Part shown: positions 32,810 to 41,773 of the stretch, piece by piece
Numbering within the stretch: the stretch's first letter is position 1
How the letters are laid out: each line of letters opens with the position of its first letter
Origin: Methanoculleus formosensis
GTDB lineage: Archaea > Halobacteriota > Methanomicrobia > Methanomicrobiales > Methanoculleaceae
DNA: 64,000 nucleotides
Assembly (NCBI RefSeq): GCF_025384765.1
Contig: NZ_VHLL01000001.1
Span: 186,001 to 250,000 of the forward strand
Direction: 5' to 3'
Made by a program: the position numbers and the translations under genes
Notes under the pieces: generated by a model
Told to the model about the DNA's origin: nothing
Database searches by the model: none
Seen by the model: the letters and a program-made list of their open reading frames with translations, nothing else

Positions 32810-35242
32810 CTAGACCCGGTACTGCTGGGTGATCCTCTTCAAGCGGGCACCGAGCTCGTGCAGGTCCTCGGCGGTCTTCTCCGCCTTACGGGTAGTTTCG
32901 AGATTCTTCTGCGCCGCATCCCGGATGTTCTCCATCGCGCGCGAGATCTGGTCGACCCCGGAGGCCTGGGTCTGGATCGAGGAGGCGATCTCGATGACCT
33001 CCTGCGAGGAGTCTGCTATCGACCGGGCGAGCACCTCTATCGCCTCCTGGGCATTATTCGTCAGCCGGACCGCATCCGAGACGGACCGTATCCCCTGCTC
33101 GGTCGAGACCGCGGTCGAGGAGATTCCCTGCTGGATATCGGTGAGGATGGCCCGGATGTTCGACGTCGCTTTCTTCGACTGTTCGGCGAGGTTATGGATC
33201 TCGTTCGCGACGACGGCAAACCCTTTCCCGAACTCTCCGGCCTTTGCAGCCTCGATGGAGGCGTTCACCGCGAGCAGGTTCGACTGTTCGGAGATGTCGG
33301 TCACGGTCGCGATGATCTCGCCGACGGCCTGGCTCTGCTCGGAGAGCCGGATGACGTTCATCCGGACGATGTCCATCTCCCGCTGGATCTGGTTCATCCC
33401 CTCCAGGATCTCACGCACGGACTTCTGGCCGTCCTTGGAGACGTCGAGCGCCCGTATCGCCTTCTCCGAGACGCCTTTCGTCTTCTGGTTCACCAGTTCG
33501 GTCTTCTTCCTGACGCTCTCGACCGAGTCCGATGTCTCGTTCACCGTTGCAGCGGTCTGGGAACTGGCGGTGGAGAGCTGGGTCGTGACCGCCAGGATCT
33601 CGTTCGATGCGAGCGAGAGGACCGAGACGCCCTCGTAGAGTTCCTCGCTGATCAGTTTCATCAGCCGCGAGAGTTCGATGCCGATGGTGTTGAGGGCATC
33701 GCGGTAGGCGACGAACTCGCCGGCGACCGGGATCTTCTCGTCGAACCGGGCGGTAAAGTCGCCGGAAGCGTAGAATCGCGCAAGCCGCATCGCTTCGTTC
33801 ACCGGTTCGGTGATCGACTCAAGGGTCTTGTTGAACCCGGCGATGATCATCCGGTAGCCGCCGCGGAACGCCTTCTCATCGCCGCGGATGGAGAGGTCGC
33901 CCGCCCGGGCGGCATCGGTGAGTTTGAGCGTCTCCTTGTGGAGATGGTCGAGCGACTGGACCATCATCGCGAGCGCGGGGCGGATCTCGTCGCCCTCGTC
34001 GGCGACCGGGAACTCCCGGACGTACTCGCCGAGAGCGATACTCTTCAACTTCCCGACGACGTTCGTCTGGAGGTCGCCGGCAAACTCGTCCATCATCGCG
34101 GCCATGACCCCGATCTCGTCCTGTCGCTTGATGTTGAGCCGGGCGGAGAGGTGCCCGCTCCGGAGCTCATTGAGCATCAGCACGACCTGCTGCAGGGGTT
34201 CGGAGATCGAGCGGCCGAAGAGGATGGCGATGGCGACGCCGAGGGCGATGGATGCGAGGACGACGAAGACGATGGTGTTTCTGATCGTGTCTATCGGCCC
34301 GGTGAAGTCGGAGAGCTCGGCACGCGAGACGATGTGCCAGTCGAGCGGTTCGAAGTAGGTGTAGGCGTCGATAATATCCGTTCCGTCGACCTGGTGGCGG
34401 ATGATGCCGACCTTATTCGCGATCATCTCCTGGACATAATCCTCGGCGGCTATGTTCTCCCCTTCCTGGGACGGGTGCACGAGCAGCTGGCCGTTGCTGT
34501 CGACGACGAACATATAGCCGTTCTGGCCGATGACCGTCTCCTTGAGGCTCGTTTTGACGACGTCGAGCGTCTCCTGCTCCTCAGTCCCGACGAAGAGAAC
34601 GCCGACGATATTCCCGCGGCTGTCCTTTATCGGCTCGTATGCCGTGACGTAACGCTTGCCGAAGAGATCCCTGCTCCCGTAGTAGGTCTCCCCCTGGTTC
34701 ACCACGACGTCGTAGACGTTCTGGGTCAACTCCGTCCCGACAGCCCGGCTGCCGTCGGTCCCGATGACGTTTGTGGAGACCTTGATGGCGTTGTGGTCAT
34801 AGACCTGGAATACCGTCGCCGCCCCACCGACCAGGGACTGCACCTGGTCGACGATCTCGAAGTTATCGTTGATGATGTACGGCTCGCCGGTGCCGTCCAC
34901 CAGGGTCAGTTTCCCGTCGATGACCTCGGGGGTGCCCCGCGCGTAGAAGTTCTCCCGGAGGACGTTGAGGTCGCTGTTCACCTTATTGCGCGTCAGTTTA
35001 TAGACGTCGTTCGTCCATCCCCGCGCGTCGTGCACCTGCGTCTCGAGCAGCGTCTCGATCTGATCGTTGATCACACCGCTCGAACTGCTATATGCTACTA
35101 TGCCGAGCACAAGCGTCGGGATGATCGCCAGAAATAAGCAGATGACGAGGATCTTCGTCCCGACCTTCATGTCTGAAAAAAATGCGAACACGTTACTCCC
35201 GTTCCACTCGCTCTTGTACGACGACTTAATAGAGTGATGCAC
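32810..35242 (-). CDS. Methyl-accepting chemotaxis protein (Cache sensor, HAMP, signalling domain)
   Basis: 810 residues as drawn, but the start is uncertain. A TATA-like TTAAATAAT (minus strand) at about 35257 would put transcription below 35242, and a GTG at 35191 ([14 protein letters not shown]) or the ATG at 35170 is likelier. First membrane helix [20 protein letters not shown], then a large outside Cache domain (about 50-320: [31 protein letters not shown]), second helix [23 protein letters not shown] regions, and the cytoplasmic hairpin whose tip reads [20 protein letters not shown]. It senses an external small ligand and signals through CheW to CheA. Confidence 0.93.
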   Translation of the reverse strand: MHHSIKSSYKSEWNGSNVFAFFSDMKVGTKILVICLFLAIIPTLVLGIVAYSSSSGVINDQIETLLETQVHDARGWTNDVYKLTRNKVNSDLNVLRENFYARGTPEVIDGKLTLVDGTGEPYIINDNFEIVDQVQSLVGGAATVFQVYDHNAIKVSTNVIGTDGSRAVGTELTQNVYDVVVNQGETYYGSRDLFGKRYVTAYEPIKDSRGNIVGVLFVGTEEQETLDVVKTSLKETVIGQNGYMFVVDSNGQLLVHPSQEGENIAAEDYVQEMIANKVGIIRHQVDGTDIIDAYTYFEPLDWHIVSRAELSDFTGPIDTIRNTIVFVVLASIALGVAIAILFGRSISEPLQQVVLMLNELRSGHLSARLNIKRQDEIGVMAAMMDEFAGDLQTNVVGKLKSIALGEYVREFPVADEGDEIRPALAMMVQSLDHLHKETLKLTDAARAGDLSIRGDEKAFRGGYRMIIAGFNKTLESITEPVNEAMRLARFYASGDFTARFDEKIPVAGEFVAYRDALNTIGIELSRLMKLISEELYEGVSVLSLASNEILAVTTQLSTASSQTAATVNETSDSVESVRKKTELVNQKTKGVSEKAIRALDVSKDGQKSVREILEGMNQIQREMDIVRMNVIRLSEQSQAVGEIIATVTDISEQSNLLAVNASIEAAKAGEFGKGFAVVANEIHNLAEQSKKATSNIRAILTDIQQGISSTAVSTEQGIRSVSDAVRLTNNAQEAIEVLARSIADSSQEVIEIASSIQTQASGVDQISRAMENIRDAAQKNLETTRKAEKTAEDLHELGARLKRITQQYRV

Positions 35243-35321
35243 ATCCGGGGTTAAATAATGTTCCGTTCCGTTAATGACGCTCCAGGGCTTCCGTTACCCA
35301 TAATGAGCGTATATCTCCGGT

Positions 35322-36299
35322 TTATTTCCGCGTCTGGTCGATCACCATCCCCGGGTCGGCGAGGATCGCGGCCGCGTCGAGGACGATCACCGTTCCATCT
35401 ATGACGCCCAGGAGGTAACGCTGCTCGATAGGCGTTGTGCCGGGCTCTACGGGGGTGAACGGGTCGGTCGGCCGGATGTAGATGTCCGTGATGTAGTCTG
35501 CAAGGATTCCGAACGTCACCGTCCCGTCGGTGAGAACGATGACCCGGTTGAGGTCGGTCAGGCCCTGCTTTGGGATCGAGAAGAGTGCGCGGAGATCGAC
35601 GATGGAGATGATCTCGCCCCTGACGGCAGAGATCCCGACGATGAAGTCGGGAACCCCGGGAACCGGGGTGACCTCCTGCATGATAAAGACCTCGCGGATG
35701 TACTGCGTCTTGATGGCGTACTCCTGGTCGGCGAGTCTGAATGTGAGAAGTTCCGAGAACGGAGTCTCACGTCCTCCCTCCCCTGCCCGTGCAACCGCCC
35801 GCGCCCGGTCTGCGAGGATCGCATCGGCCCTTTTGGCGTCGTGAGACGATATCGGCCGCCCGGTCTCGGCCATGCCGGGCGGGAGGGGGTACTGCGCGGT
35901 CTCTTCCGCTGCAAGGAACGCGCCGAGATCGTAGATGATGATCACCCCTTCTTCGGTCAGCAGTGCGCCGGGAGGGGTGGCGGCGCCGGGAGGAAGTTCG
36001 ACCGGACTCTCCTGCACTCCGCGCACTCCGTCCGCCCAGAGAGCCACGCACTCGCCGGGGGGGTAAGCGATGATGAGGACGTCGGAGGGGAGAGGAGGGC
36101 GGTCGGCGAGCCCGAGAAGGCTCCTGAGCGAGTAGACCGGGACGGTTCTGCCGTGCAGGTTCATCGTTCCCGCTCCCCCGCGGCGTTTACCGGTCTCCGG
36201 CCGGAGTTCCACCATGCCGACAACCTGCCGGATATTGGCAAGCGGGAGAGCGCAGGGTATCCCCTCGACGGTAAAATACAGGAGGTGCGGGCGGTCCAT
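35322..36299 (-). CDS. Double CheW-domain coupling protein
   Basis: 325 residues from ATG at 36299. A TATA-like TTTTATCC (minus strand, about 36325-36334) lies upstream and would exclude a GTG start at 36320. Two CheW domains: the first (about 3-140) with YFTVEGIPCALPLANIRQVV and GTMNLHGRTVPVYSLRSLLG, the second (about 180-322) with LTFRLADQEYAIKTQYIREV and GISAVRGEIISIVDLRALF. Tandem CheW proteins link MCPs and CheA into arrays. It heads the chemosensory block, 80 bases before the MCP gene. Confidence 0.92.
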   Translation of the reverse strand: MDRPHLLYFTVEGIPCALPLANIRQVVGMVELRPETGKRRGGAGTMNLHGRTVPVYSLRSLLGLADRPPLPSDVLIIAYPPGECVALWADGVRGVQESPVELPPGAATPPGALLTEEGVIIIYDLGAFLAAEETAQYPLPPGMAETGRPISSHDAKRADAILADRARAVARAGEGGRETPFSELLTFRLADQEYAIKTQYIREVFIMQEVTPVPGVPDFIVGISAVRGEIISIVDLRALFSIPKQGLTDLNRVIVLTDGTVTFGILADYITDIYIRPTDPFTPVEPGTTPIEQRYLLGVIDGTVIVLDAAAILADPGMVIDQTRK

Positions 36300-36334
36300 G
36301 GATGTTCGATGGTTGGTCACGTGCGGATAAAAGG

Positions 36335-37216
36335 TTACGGGGATCGGAGCCCCTCGAGGTCGATATTCCCGTTCGAGGTGGTGACGGCGATCGTCGGCCC
36401 CCCGCTGCCGAGCGTGCCCGCCATCCGGGTCCCGGACGACTCAGTGAGCAGGAGCGGGAGATCGTCTGCCGTAACCCTGCCGTTTGAGGTGGTGGCGACC
36501 ACCCGGATGTCGAGGTCCCTCGCGAACCGGAGCGTTATCCGGCTGTTTGAGGTGGTGATCGCTGCGTCGCCCCGGACGGCAGGGATATCGGCCGAGATCG
36601 GGCCGTTCGAGGTCTGCAACCCGAGAACCCCCCCGGAGTCCTCCACTGTGATCCCGCCGTTGCTGGTCATTGCGGTGACGTAGCCTTCGAGACCCCGGAC
36701 CTCGATCGGCCCGTTCGAGGTGGCTGCCGTGATATCCCCGCCGGGAGCGCCGCCGACCCGTATGGGGCCGTTCGATGTCCGGATTTCTGTTCCGTTCACC
36801 CGCACCCCCGAGAGACCAATCCTGCCGTTCGAACTCTCGGCTCTCTGCAGGAGAACGGTGGGGGGCACCTCTATCGTATAGTCGACGCTCACCCGCGGGT
36901 TCACCCCGGTCTGCACCGTCTCTATCCTGAGGGGATCGCCCTCCGTCACCTCGATCCGGACCTGATCGAGTTCCCCCTGGCCGTAGATGGACCGTTTGAC
37001 CGCACGGACGGCGACGGTCTCCCCCTCCCGGACACTCACGTCCACGTTCCCGTCCCGGTTGATCACGGCGATGCCGCTCTCCGGCGCCACCGTGACCGTC
37101 CGGTTGAACTCCTCTGTTGTCTCGGGGCCCGGCACCCCGACACACCCGGAGAGGACGACGGCGAGGGCCAGCACCGCGTAGGCGGTTCGCTGCATGGTCA
37201 TCCACTCTGCCTTCAT
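36335..37216 (-). CDS. DUF4097-type beta-repeat lipoprotein
   Basis: 293 residues. Signal sequence with lipobox-like VVLSGC (about residue 25), so probably lipid-anchored outside. The rest is a parallel beta repeat: the tetrad TSNG (or SSNG/TSNS) appears eight times with spacing 18-21 residues and one double-length gap, each followed by short beta strands (GPIRV, GPIEV, GGITV, GPISA). This is the DUF4097/adhesin-like fold. It follows the ABC exporter genes by 12 bases. Bacterial members often sit with ABC-2 exporters or anti-sigma systems of the cell envelope; function is unknown. Start could be Met1, Met6 or Met8. Confidence 0.85.
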   Translation of the reverse strand: MKAEWMTMQRTAYAVLALAVVLSGCVGVPGPETTEEFNRTVTVAPESGIAVINRDGNVDVSVREGETVAVRAVKRSIYGQGELDQVRIEVTEGDPLRIETVQTGVNPRVSVDYTIEVPPTVLLQRAESSNGRIGLSGVRVNGTEIRTSNGPIRVGGAPGGDITAATSNGPIEVRGLEGYVTAMTSNGGITVEDSGGVLGLQTSNGPISADIPAVRGDAAITTSNSRITLRFARDLDIRVVATTSNGRVTADDLPLLLTESSGTRMAGTLGSGGPTIAVTTSNGNIDLEGLRSP

Positions 37217-37228
37217 GGGAGATTACCC

Positions 37229-38065
37229 TTACGTCACGACCGCCTTCTCAAACGTCCACCGGGCAAGGAGATACATCACCGCTGCAAAGACTGCCAGGTA
37301 CGCGAACGATCCGAGGACGTCGGCCGTGGTGGAGGTGTAGTGGGCGCCGACGGCGAAGAAATCACTTCCGAGGGCGAAGTAGCGGATCCCGTTGACCAGG
37401 TGGGTCAGGGGGTTATAGACCGAGAGCGCCTGCAGGAGCGGCGGGAACGCCTGGATCGGGTAGAGGGCGTTCGAGACGAAGAAGAGCGGCAGGGTGAGGA
37501 GCGTCATGATCCCCTGCAGCCCTTCGGGGCTCTCGAGGCGCATCGAGATGGCGGAGGAGAAGAGGAGGAACCCGAGCGAGAAGGCGGCGACGAAGGCGAA
37601 TATGCCGAGGATCGAGAGGGCGATCCGGGTGGCCGAGTACCCCGGGAAGAACTGCACCCCGAGGAGGAGGCCGAAGGCCATGATGATGGAGACCTGGATG
37701 AACGACTTCGTCATCCCCGAGAGGCTGACCCCGAACATAATGTGCGTCCGGGGCATGGGGCTCGCGAGCATCTCTCGCATCAGCCCCCAGTTCTTATCGA
37801 AGAGGAGGCTCATTCCTCCGAAGAGGCTCGTGAAGAGGGTCGTCATCGCGATCACCCCTGCGGCCATGAAGGTGAGGTAGTCGAGGGGGATGACGCCGGC
37901 CGGGGCCGGGATGGCGGAGGCGAACCGGTCGAGGTTCGAGGACATCGCGACGCCGAAGAACGCCATCCAGAGCGCCGGCTGCAGGAGCGACGAGAAGAGC
38001 TGCGCCCTGAACCTGACGAACCGGATCATCTCCCGCCAGTAGACGGTAAGGAACTCCCATGCCAC
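37229..38065 (-). CDS. ABC-2 type transporter permease
   Basis: 278 residues with six membrane segments, beginning with the cytoplasmic stub FLTVYWREMIRFVRFRAQLF and ending in a short basic tail. The central region GGMSLLFDKNWGLMREMLASPMPRTHIMFG is the usual ABC-2 cytoplasmic loop (positions about 83-112), and SSAISMRLESPEGLQGIM is the second conserved segment. Permeases of this class export drugs, lipids or polysaccharides. It starts four bases after the ATPase stop and forms one transporter with it. Substrate unknown; the accompanying lipoprotein hints at an envelope role. Confidence 0.93.
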   Translation of the reverse strand: MAWEFLTVYWREMIRFVRFRAQLFSSLLQPALWMAFFGVAMSSNLDRFASAIPAPAGVIPLDYLTFMAAGVIAMTTLFTSLFGGMSLLFDKNWGLMREMLASPMPRTHIMFGVSLSGMTKSFIQVSIIMAFGLLLGVQFFPGYSATRIALSILGIFAFVAAFSLGFLLFSSAISMRLESPEGLQGIMTLLTLPLFFVSNALYPIQAFPPLLQALSVYNPLTHLVNGIRYFALGSDFFAVGAHYTSTTADVLGSFAYLAVFAAVMYLLARWTFEKAVVT

Positions 38066-38069
38066 CCGT

Positions 38070-39020
38070 TCACGCCCCCGTATCGCGCAGTTCCCTTCCG
38101 GTATAGTGGACGAAGACGTCGTCCATCGTCGGTTTCTTCAGGTTCACGCTCGATATCCCGATCCCTGCACTGCGCACCGCATCAATGATCTTCGGGATGC
38201 ACTGGCTCCCGTCGGCCGAGATCGCGATCGAGAGGCCGCGGGTCGAGTCCGTGACCGACCGGATCTCCTCGATCCCCGAGAGGGCATCCCTGACCCTTCT
38301 GTCGTCCTCGGTCTCCAGGTAGACGACGTCCTCGCCGAGAGCGTTCTTCAGTTCGGCCGGGGTCCCGGTGACGACGATCCTGCCGTGATCGATGATGCCG
38401 ATCCGGTCGGAGAGGATGTCGGCCTCCTCCATGTAGTGCGTCGTCAAGAATATCGTCGTCCCGGCCCCGTTCACCTGCCGGATATACTCCCAGATCCGCA
38501 TCCGCGTCTGGGGATCGAGCCCCTGCGTCGGCTCGTCCAGGAAGAGCACCTCGGGCCGGGTCATCAGGCCGCGAGCGATCTGGAGCCGCCGTTTCATGCC
38601 GCCGGAGAGGTTCTTCGTCCGCTCGTCCCGTTTGGACTCAAGTTCGACGACCCGGAGCAGGTCGTCGATCTGGGCCCGCCGTTCTTCCCGGGGGATGCTG
38701 TAGAGCCGGCCGTGAAACTCCATCGTCTCCTGGACGGTGAGATCCCGGTCGAGCACGTCGTCCTGGAAGACAATGCCGATCGCCTTCCTGACCTCCCCGG
38801 CCTCCCGTGCGACGTCGTATCCGGCCACGTGCACCCTGCCTTTCTGGAGAGGGAGGAGGGTCGTCAGGACATTGATGGTGGTGCTCTTCCCCGCACCGTT
38901 CGGGCCGAGGAAGGAGAAGATCTCGCCTCTCCTGACCGTGAAACTGATGCCGCGAACCGCCGCGAAGTCGCCGAACAGGTGTTCGAGGTCTCGCACCTCG
39001 ATGATATCGTCCCCTTCCAT
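38070..39020 (-). CDS. ABC transporter ATP-binding protein (DrrA/NodI type)
   Basis: 316 residues. Walker A LGPNGAGKSTTINVL, Q loop IVFQDDVLDRDLTVQE, signature LSGGMKRRLQIARGL, Walker B VLFLDEPTQGLDPQTR and switch His in IFLTTHYMEEAD. A C-terminal DUF4162-like domain (about 230-305) fits the DrrA subfamily, which pairs with ABC-2 permeases for export. First gene of the operon ATPase-permease-DUF4097 lipoprotein. The 345-base gap upstream probably holds the promoter. Confidence 0.95.
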   Translation of the reverse strand: MEGDDIIEVRDLEHLFGDFAAVRGISFTVRRGEIFSFLGPNGAGKSTTINVLTTLLPLQKGRVHVAGYDVAREAGEVRKAIGIVFQDDVLDRDLTVQETMEFHGRLYSIPREERRAQIDDLLRVVELESKRDERTKNLSGGMKRRLQIARGLMTRPEVLFLDEPTQGLDPQTRMRIWEYIRQVNGAGTTIFLTTHYMEEADILSDRIGIIDHGRIVVTGTPAELKNALGEDVVYLETEDDRRVRDALSGIEEIRSVTDSTRGLSIAISADGSQCIPKIIDAVRSAGIGISSVNLKKPTMDDVFVHYTGRELRDTGA

Positions 39021-39365
39021 CGGTTGCCGTCCGCCTCCGCGAATCTATGCCTCATGCACGGTGCCGTCATATCTCCTTTTCCCTCCCCGATGCGGCAGCC
39101 CGCGCGTGAACCCCGGGCCCCTGCCCCCCCTTCCCCCGCCGCGTCTTCGGGGCATCGGTCGGGGCGGCAAATACACCCGGGCATCCTCTCAGAAGCCGGA
39201 CCGTATGGATATTCTGAAATACCTGAACCGGCCATCCCTTCTCGGAGACGGCATGTTCGGCAGCAGTTTGCTGACCCGGAGAAGCGGTGAGCGGGCTTTC
39301 TCGATGCAGAGCATCGCTCCCGGGGGCGGCGCACCGGAGCGCGGAGAGCGGGCGGAGGGATCTCG
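39021..39365. other. Gap between the ABC exporter operon and a secreted protein gene
   Basis: 345 bases with no firm gene. It must hold the leftward promoter of the ABC operon. A rightward 54-codon frame from ATG 39205 ends in TGA at 39369, overlapping the next gene's GTG start as GTGA. Its composition is not clearly protein-like and it has only a weak ribosome site, so it is left uncalled. Confidence 0.5.
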
Positions 39366-39860
39366 GTGACCCCACGCCCCCGGGTGTTCTTCGTCCTCCT
39401 CCTCGCGGCGCTGGCTCTCACCGTGCCGGCGGGGGCACTCGTGGTCGAGAACGCCGACCTGACCCCGGCGGAGGTGAAGCTCCTCTTTGCGATGCGGGAG
39501 TATACTCTGACCTACAACGCGTACGCCGACCGGCTACCGGGATGGGCGACCGGGCCGTTTGCGAACGAGGAGATCAACCTCTACGTCACGTCCCCCGACG
39601 GCGTGCTGGTCATCGGGATCACGTTTCACGACAGAAAGATCGTCCAGTTCGACGCGAAGGGCTGCCCGGACCCGATCGTCACGGTGACCGCCGACGCCGC
39701 GACGGTGGAGGAGGTCATGGTCTCTGAGAGGCCGCTCGACACCTTCCGTGCGGCGATGCGACACGGCACGGCCACGATCGAGGGAGAAAATCTCATCGGC
39801 ACGTTGCGGACGGGGCTGGTCCGGTTCGGGTTCGGGGTGATGGACCTCCTCCGGCTGTGA
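39366..39860 (+). CDS. Secreted or membrane-anchored protein of unknown function
   Basis: 164 residues, GTG start at 39366 with GGAGGGA five bases upstream. The N-terminus is a clear signal peptide (RVFFVLLLAALALTVPAGALV). The mature part has mixed beta structure (EINLYVTSPDGVLVIGITFH, KIVQFDAKGCPDPIVTVTAD) and ends in a hydrophobic helix-like stretch LVRFGFGVMDLLRL. One cysteine only. I recognise no family. The gene is alone, convergent with the small gene at 39894-40094. Confidence 0.7.
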   Translation: MTPRPRVFFVLLLAALALTVPAGALVVENADLTPAEVKLLFAMREYTLTYNAYADRLPGWATGPFANEEINLYVTSPDGVLVIGITFHDRKIVQFDAKGCPDPIVTVTADAATVEEVMVSERPLDTFRAAMRHGTATIEGENLIGTLRTGLVRFGFGVMDLLRL

Positions 39861-39893
39861 TGGGCTCTACAAAAATGTGTTGGCGGTGAGTTC

Positions 39894-40094
39894 TCACAAC
39901 CCCATGAGACGCATGCAGGCCCCGAGGGTCAGCCCCGACATGGAGGACGTTGCCGAGAGGGCCGCGAGGACGACGGCGTTCATCACCGGGCCGATCCTGA
40001 ACGGGGTGTAGGTCGGATTGCGCTGCAGTCGCCGCACTACCCGAAACGGTTTCGCGGTCGTCGAGATGGGGGGTTTATACGGTCTGATCCTCAT
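39894..40094 (-). CDS. Small basic protein with C-terminal hydrophobic segment
   Basis: 66 residues from ATG at 40094, five bases after a strong ribosome site GGAGGTG, the main reason to accept it. The N-terminal half is basic (RIRPYKPP, FRVVRRLQRNPTYTPFR) and the C-terminal half is a probable membrane segment (VMNAVVLAALSATSSMSGLT). No family is recognised. It is single and leftward, with 206 bases of non-coding sequence to the next rightward gene. Confidence 0.6.
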   Translation of the reverse strand: MRIRPYKPPISTTAKPFRVVRRLQRNPTYTPFRIGPVMNAVVLAALSATSSMSGLTLGACMRLMGL

Positions 40095-40203
40095 GGAGAC
40101 ACCTCCGTGCGCTGGATAAAGCACTGGTTCAAGTGTGGGATCGTTTCACCGAATGATAATTTTTTTGGTTTGATTCTCCTGCCGGCTGGATACAGGCACA
40201 CCC

Positions 40204-40236
40204 GGGGCCAATAAGCCCCGTTTTCTGTTCCGTTTT
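40204..40236 (+). terminator. GC hairpin followed by T-rich tract
   Basis: GGGGC-CAATAA-GCCCC forms a perfect short stem at about 40204-40219 and is followed by GTTTTCTGTTCCGTTTTCC. It resembles an intrinsic terminator, but no rightward gene lies upstream within 300 bases. It may close a short non-coding transcript or sit in the leader of the gene at 40301. Confidence 0.4.
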
Positions 40237-40300
40237 CCGGATCCGGGATTCAACGGCTTACGACAGGTTTATCCATTCTCCGGGAGAAAATTTTCCTCTA

Positions 40301-40465
40301 ATGCAACGATACGTAAAACTCCTTCTCTATGGCATGTTAGCGTTCATCGTCTTTGCGGGCATCAGTTTCATCCTTGGCGGCCGGGTGAACTGGGTGCTCG
40401 CGGTGGCGACGGCGGTCGGGGTGATGATCGCGTATTACTTCGCCGCTCCCCGGAACGGGGGGTGA
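40301..40465 (+). CDS. Small two-helix membrane protein preceding arginine deiminase
   Basis: 54 residues: MQRYVKLLLYGMLAFIVFAG begins it and the protein ends YYFAAPRNGG. Two hydrophobic helices (about 5-24 and 29-47) with a GGR turn between them. The stop TGA overlaps the GTG start of the arginine deiminase gene (GTGA), so translation is coupled. It is too short to be the usual arginine/ornithine antiporter of arginine-fermenting bacteria. Function unknown; the coupling suggests a link to the pathway or to membrane placement of the enzyme. Confidence 0.7.
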   Translation: MQRYVKLLLYGMLAFIVFAGISFILGGRVNWVLAVATAVGVMIAYYFAAPRNGG

Positions 40466-41769
40466 ACCGGATGGCGGCGGGGGTTCGGGCGGAATGGGAC
40501 CGCCTCCGGACGGTGGCCGTTCACCGCCCGGGGATCGAGATGTTTTTCGGGCTGCTTGAGCCGTACGCGGCGCTCTACGAGCGGGCGTTCAGCCGCTACG
40601 AGGCGCGGTGCGAGCACGACCTGCTCCAGCGCGCGCTCGGGGAGGAGTTCGGGGTTCGGGTGCTGCGCCTTAAGGAGACGGTTCTCGATACCGCCGATCG
40701 CGATCCCGCGGTGCGCCGGCGGCTCGTCGATCAGGCGCACGAGATCGTCACTCTCCGGGGCAACGGAAGGGAGGTGGCGGAGGCCCGGCGGAGTATGGAG
40801 CAGAACGCCGATTCCCTGGACTCGCTGCACTTCTTCACCCTCCTGCTCTTAAATCCGATCATCGACGTGGGCGGGAGGGGTGCCGGCGGCGGGGTTGACG
40901 TCCATATCCTCGGACAGAGTCCGCTTGCAAACCTCTACTTCATGCGCGACCAGCAGGCGGCGACCGCCCGCGGCCTTGTCCTCGGGCGGCCGGCAAAAGA
41001 GCAGCGGGCCCGGGAGCCCGGGATCACCCGGTTCCTCTGGGATATCCTCGGCATCCCGATCATCGGGACGATAGAGGCGCCGGGGACGTTCGAGGGCGGC
41101 GATTTCATGCCGATGGGGGAGTTCGCCCTCATCGGCACAGGGGACCGGACGAACCGTGAGGGGGTATCGCAGTTTCTCGGGTTCGATCCGGGGTTCGACG
41201 AGATCGGGATCGTTCACCAGCCGGGTCACCCGCTCATCCCGGGCGACCGCCCCGACCCGATGGTCGACATGCACCTTGACACCTACTTCAACGTCGCGGG
41301 AAGCGGGGTGGTGCTCGGCTCGGCTCTCCTCCTCCAGCGGGCGCGTCTCGAGGTCTACTGCCGGTCGGACGAGGGCTACGAGCCGTCCGGCGAGACGACG
41401 ACCCTCTACGACTACATCCTATCGAAGGGGTTCTCCGTGATCGATCTCTCGATCCTGGAGCAGCTCTCCTACGCCGCAAACGTCCTCTGCGTCCGGGACG
41501 GGACCATTCTCGCGGTGGAGGGGGAAGAGGTGATGCGGATGGTGCTTCTGAACCTGGAGCGGAAGGCTGCCCGCGACCCGGAGCGCTACGGGCGACTGTT
41601 ACACCATGCAGAGGAGGATTACCGCCGGATACAAAGCGAAGGGTGCATCTTCCCGAAGAAGCCGGAATTCTCCCGGCATGGCATCGAGGTCTGCCCGTTG
41701 CACCTCGAGAACCTGACGGGGGGCTACGGTGGCCCCCACTGTATGACCTGCACACTGGAGCGGGGGTGA
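40462..41769 (+). CDS. Arginine deiminase-like amidinohydrolase
   Basis: 435 residues, GTG start at 40462 or ATG at 40471. Guanidino-modifying enzyme fold with FMRDQQ (YFMRD), GTFEGGDFMP, the catalytic HLDTYF and, near the end, GGPHCMTCTLERG, where the Cys is the expected nucleophile. These match arginine deiminase, which makes citrulline and ammonia, although the canonical GG-x-RCM has His for Arg here. Next gene (four bases on) is carbamate kinase, which supports the assignment: arginine to citrulline, then carbamoyl phosphate by an ornithine carbamoyltransferase not in this window, then ATP. Substrate specificity should be tested because related enzymes act on other guanidines. Confidence 0.85.
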   Translation: MNRMAAGVRAEWDRLRTVAVHRPGIEMFFGLLEPYAALYERAFSRYEARCEHDLLQRALGEEFGVRVLRLKETVLDTADRDPAVRRRLVDQAHEIVTLRGNGREVAEARRSMEQNADSLDSLHFFTLLLLNPIIDVGGRGAGGGVDVHILGQSPLANLYFMRDQQAATARGLVLGRPAKEQRAREPGITRFLWDILGIPIIGTIEAPGTFEGGDFMPMGEFALIGTGDRTNREGVSQFLGFDPGFDEIGIVHQPGHPLIPGDRPDPMVDMHLDTYFNVAGSGVVLGSALLLQRARLEVYCRSDEGYEPSGETTTLYDYILSKGFSVIDLSILEQLSYAANVLCVRDGTILAVEGEEVMRMVLLNLERKAARDPERYGRLLHHAEEDYRRIQSEGCIFPKKPEFSRHGIEVCPLHLENLTGGYGGPHCMTCTLERG

Positions 41770-41773
41770 TGCA

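Noticed and set aside
32807-35137. Very long rightward frame (776 codons) opposite the MCP gene
   Set aside because: GC-rich genes often leave their antisense frame open. The product is rich in Asp, Gly, Leu and Arg with no family features, while the minus strand has an unmistakable MCP.
36335-36840. TSNG-coding repeats as possible CRISPR or DNA tandem repeat
   Set aside because: The periodicity is in the protein (18-21 residues) with variable DNA between; spacers and repeats of constant length are absent.
39205-39369. 54-codon rightward frame (MDILKYLNRPSLL...) ending in GTGA overlap with the next gene
   Set aside because: The overlap is suggestive, but there is no good ribosome site and the second half is Gly/Arg/Glu-rich low-complexity sequence as expected from GC-rich non-coding DNA.
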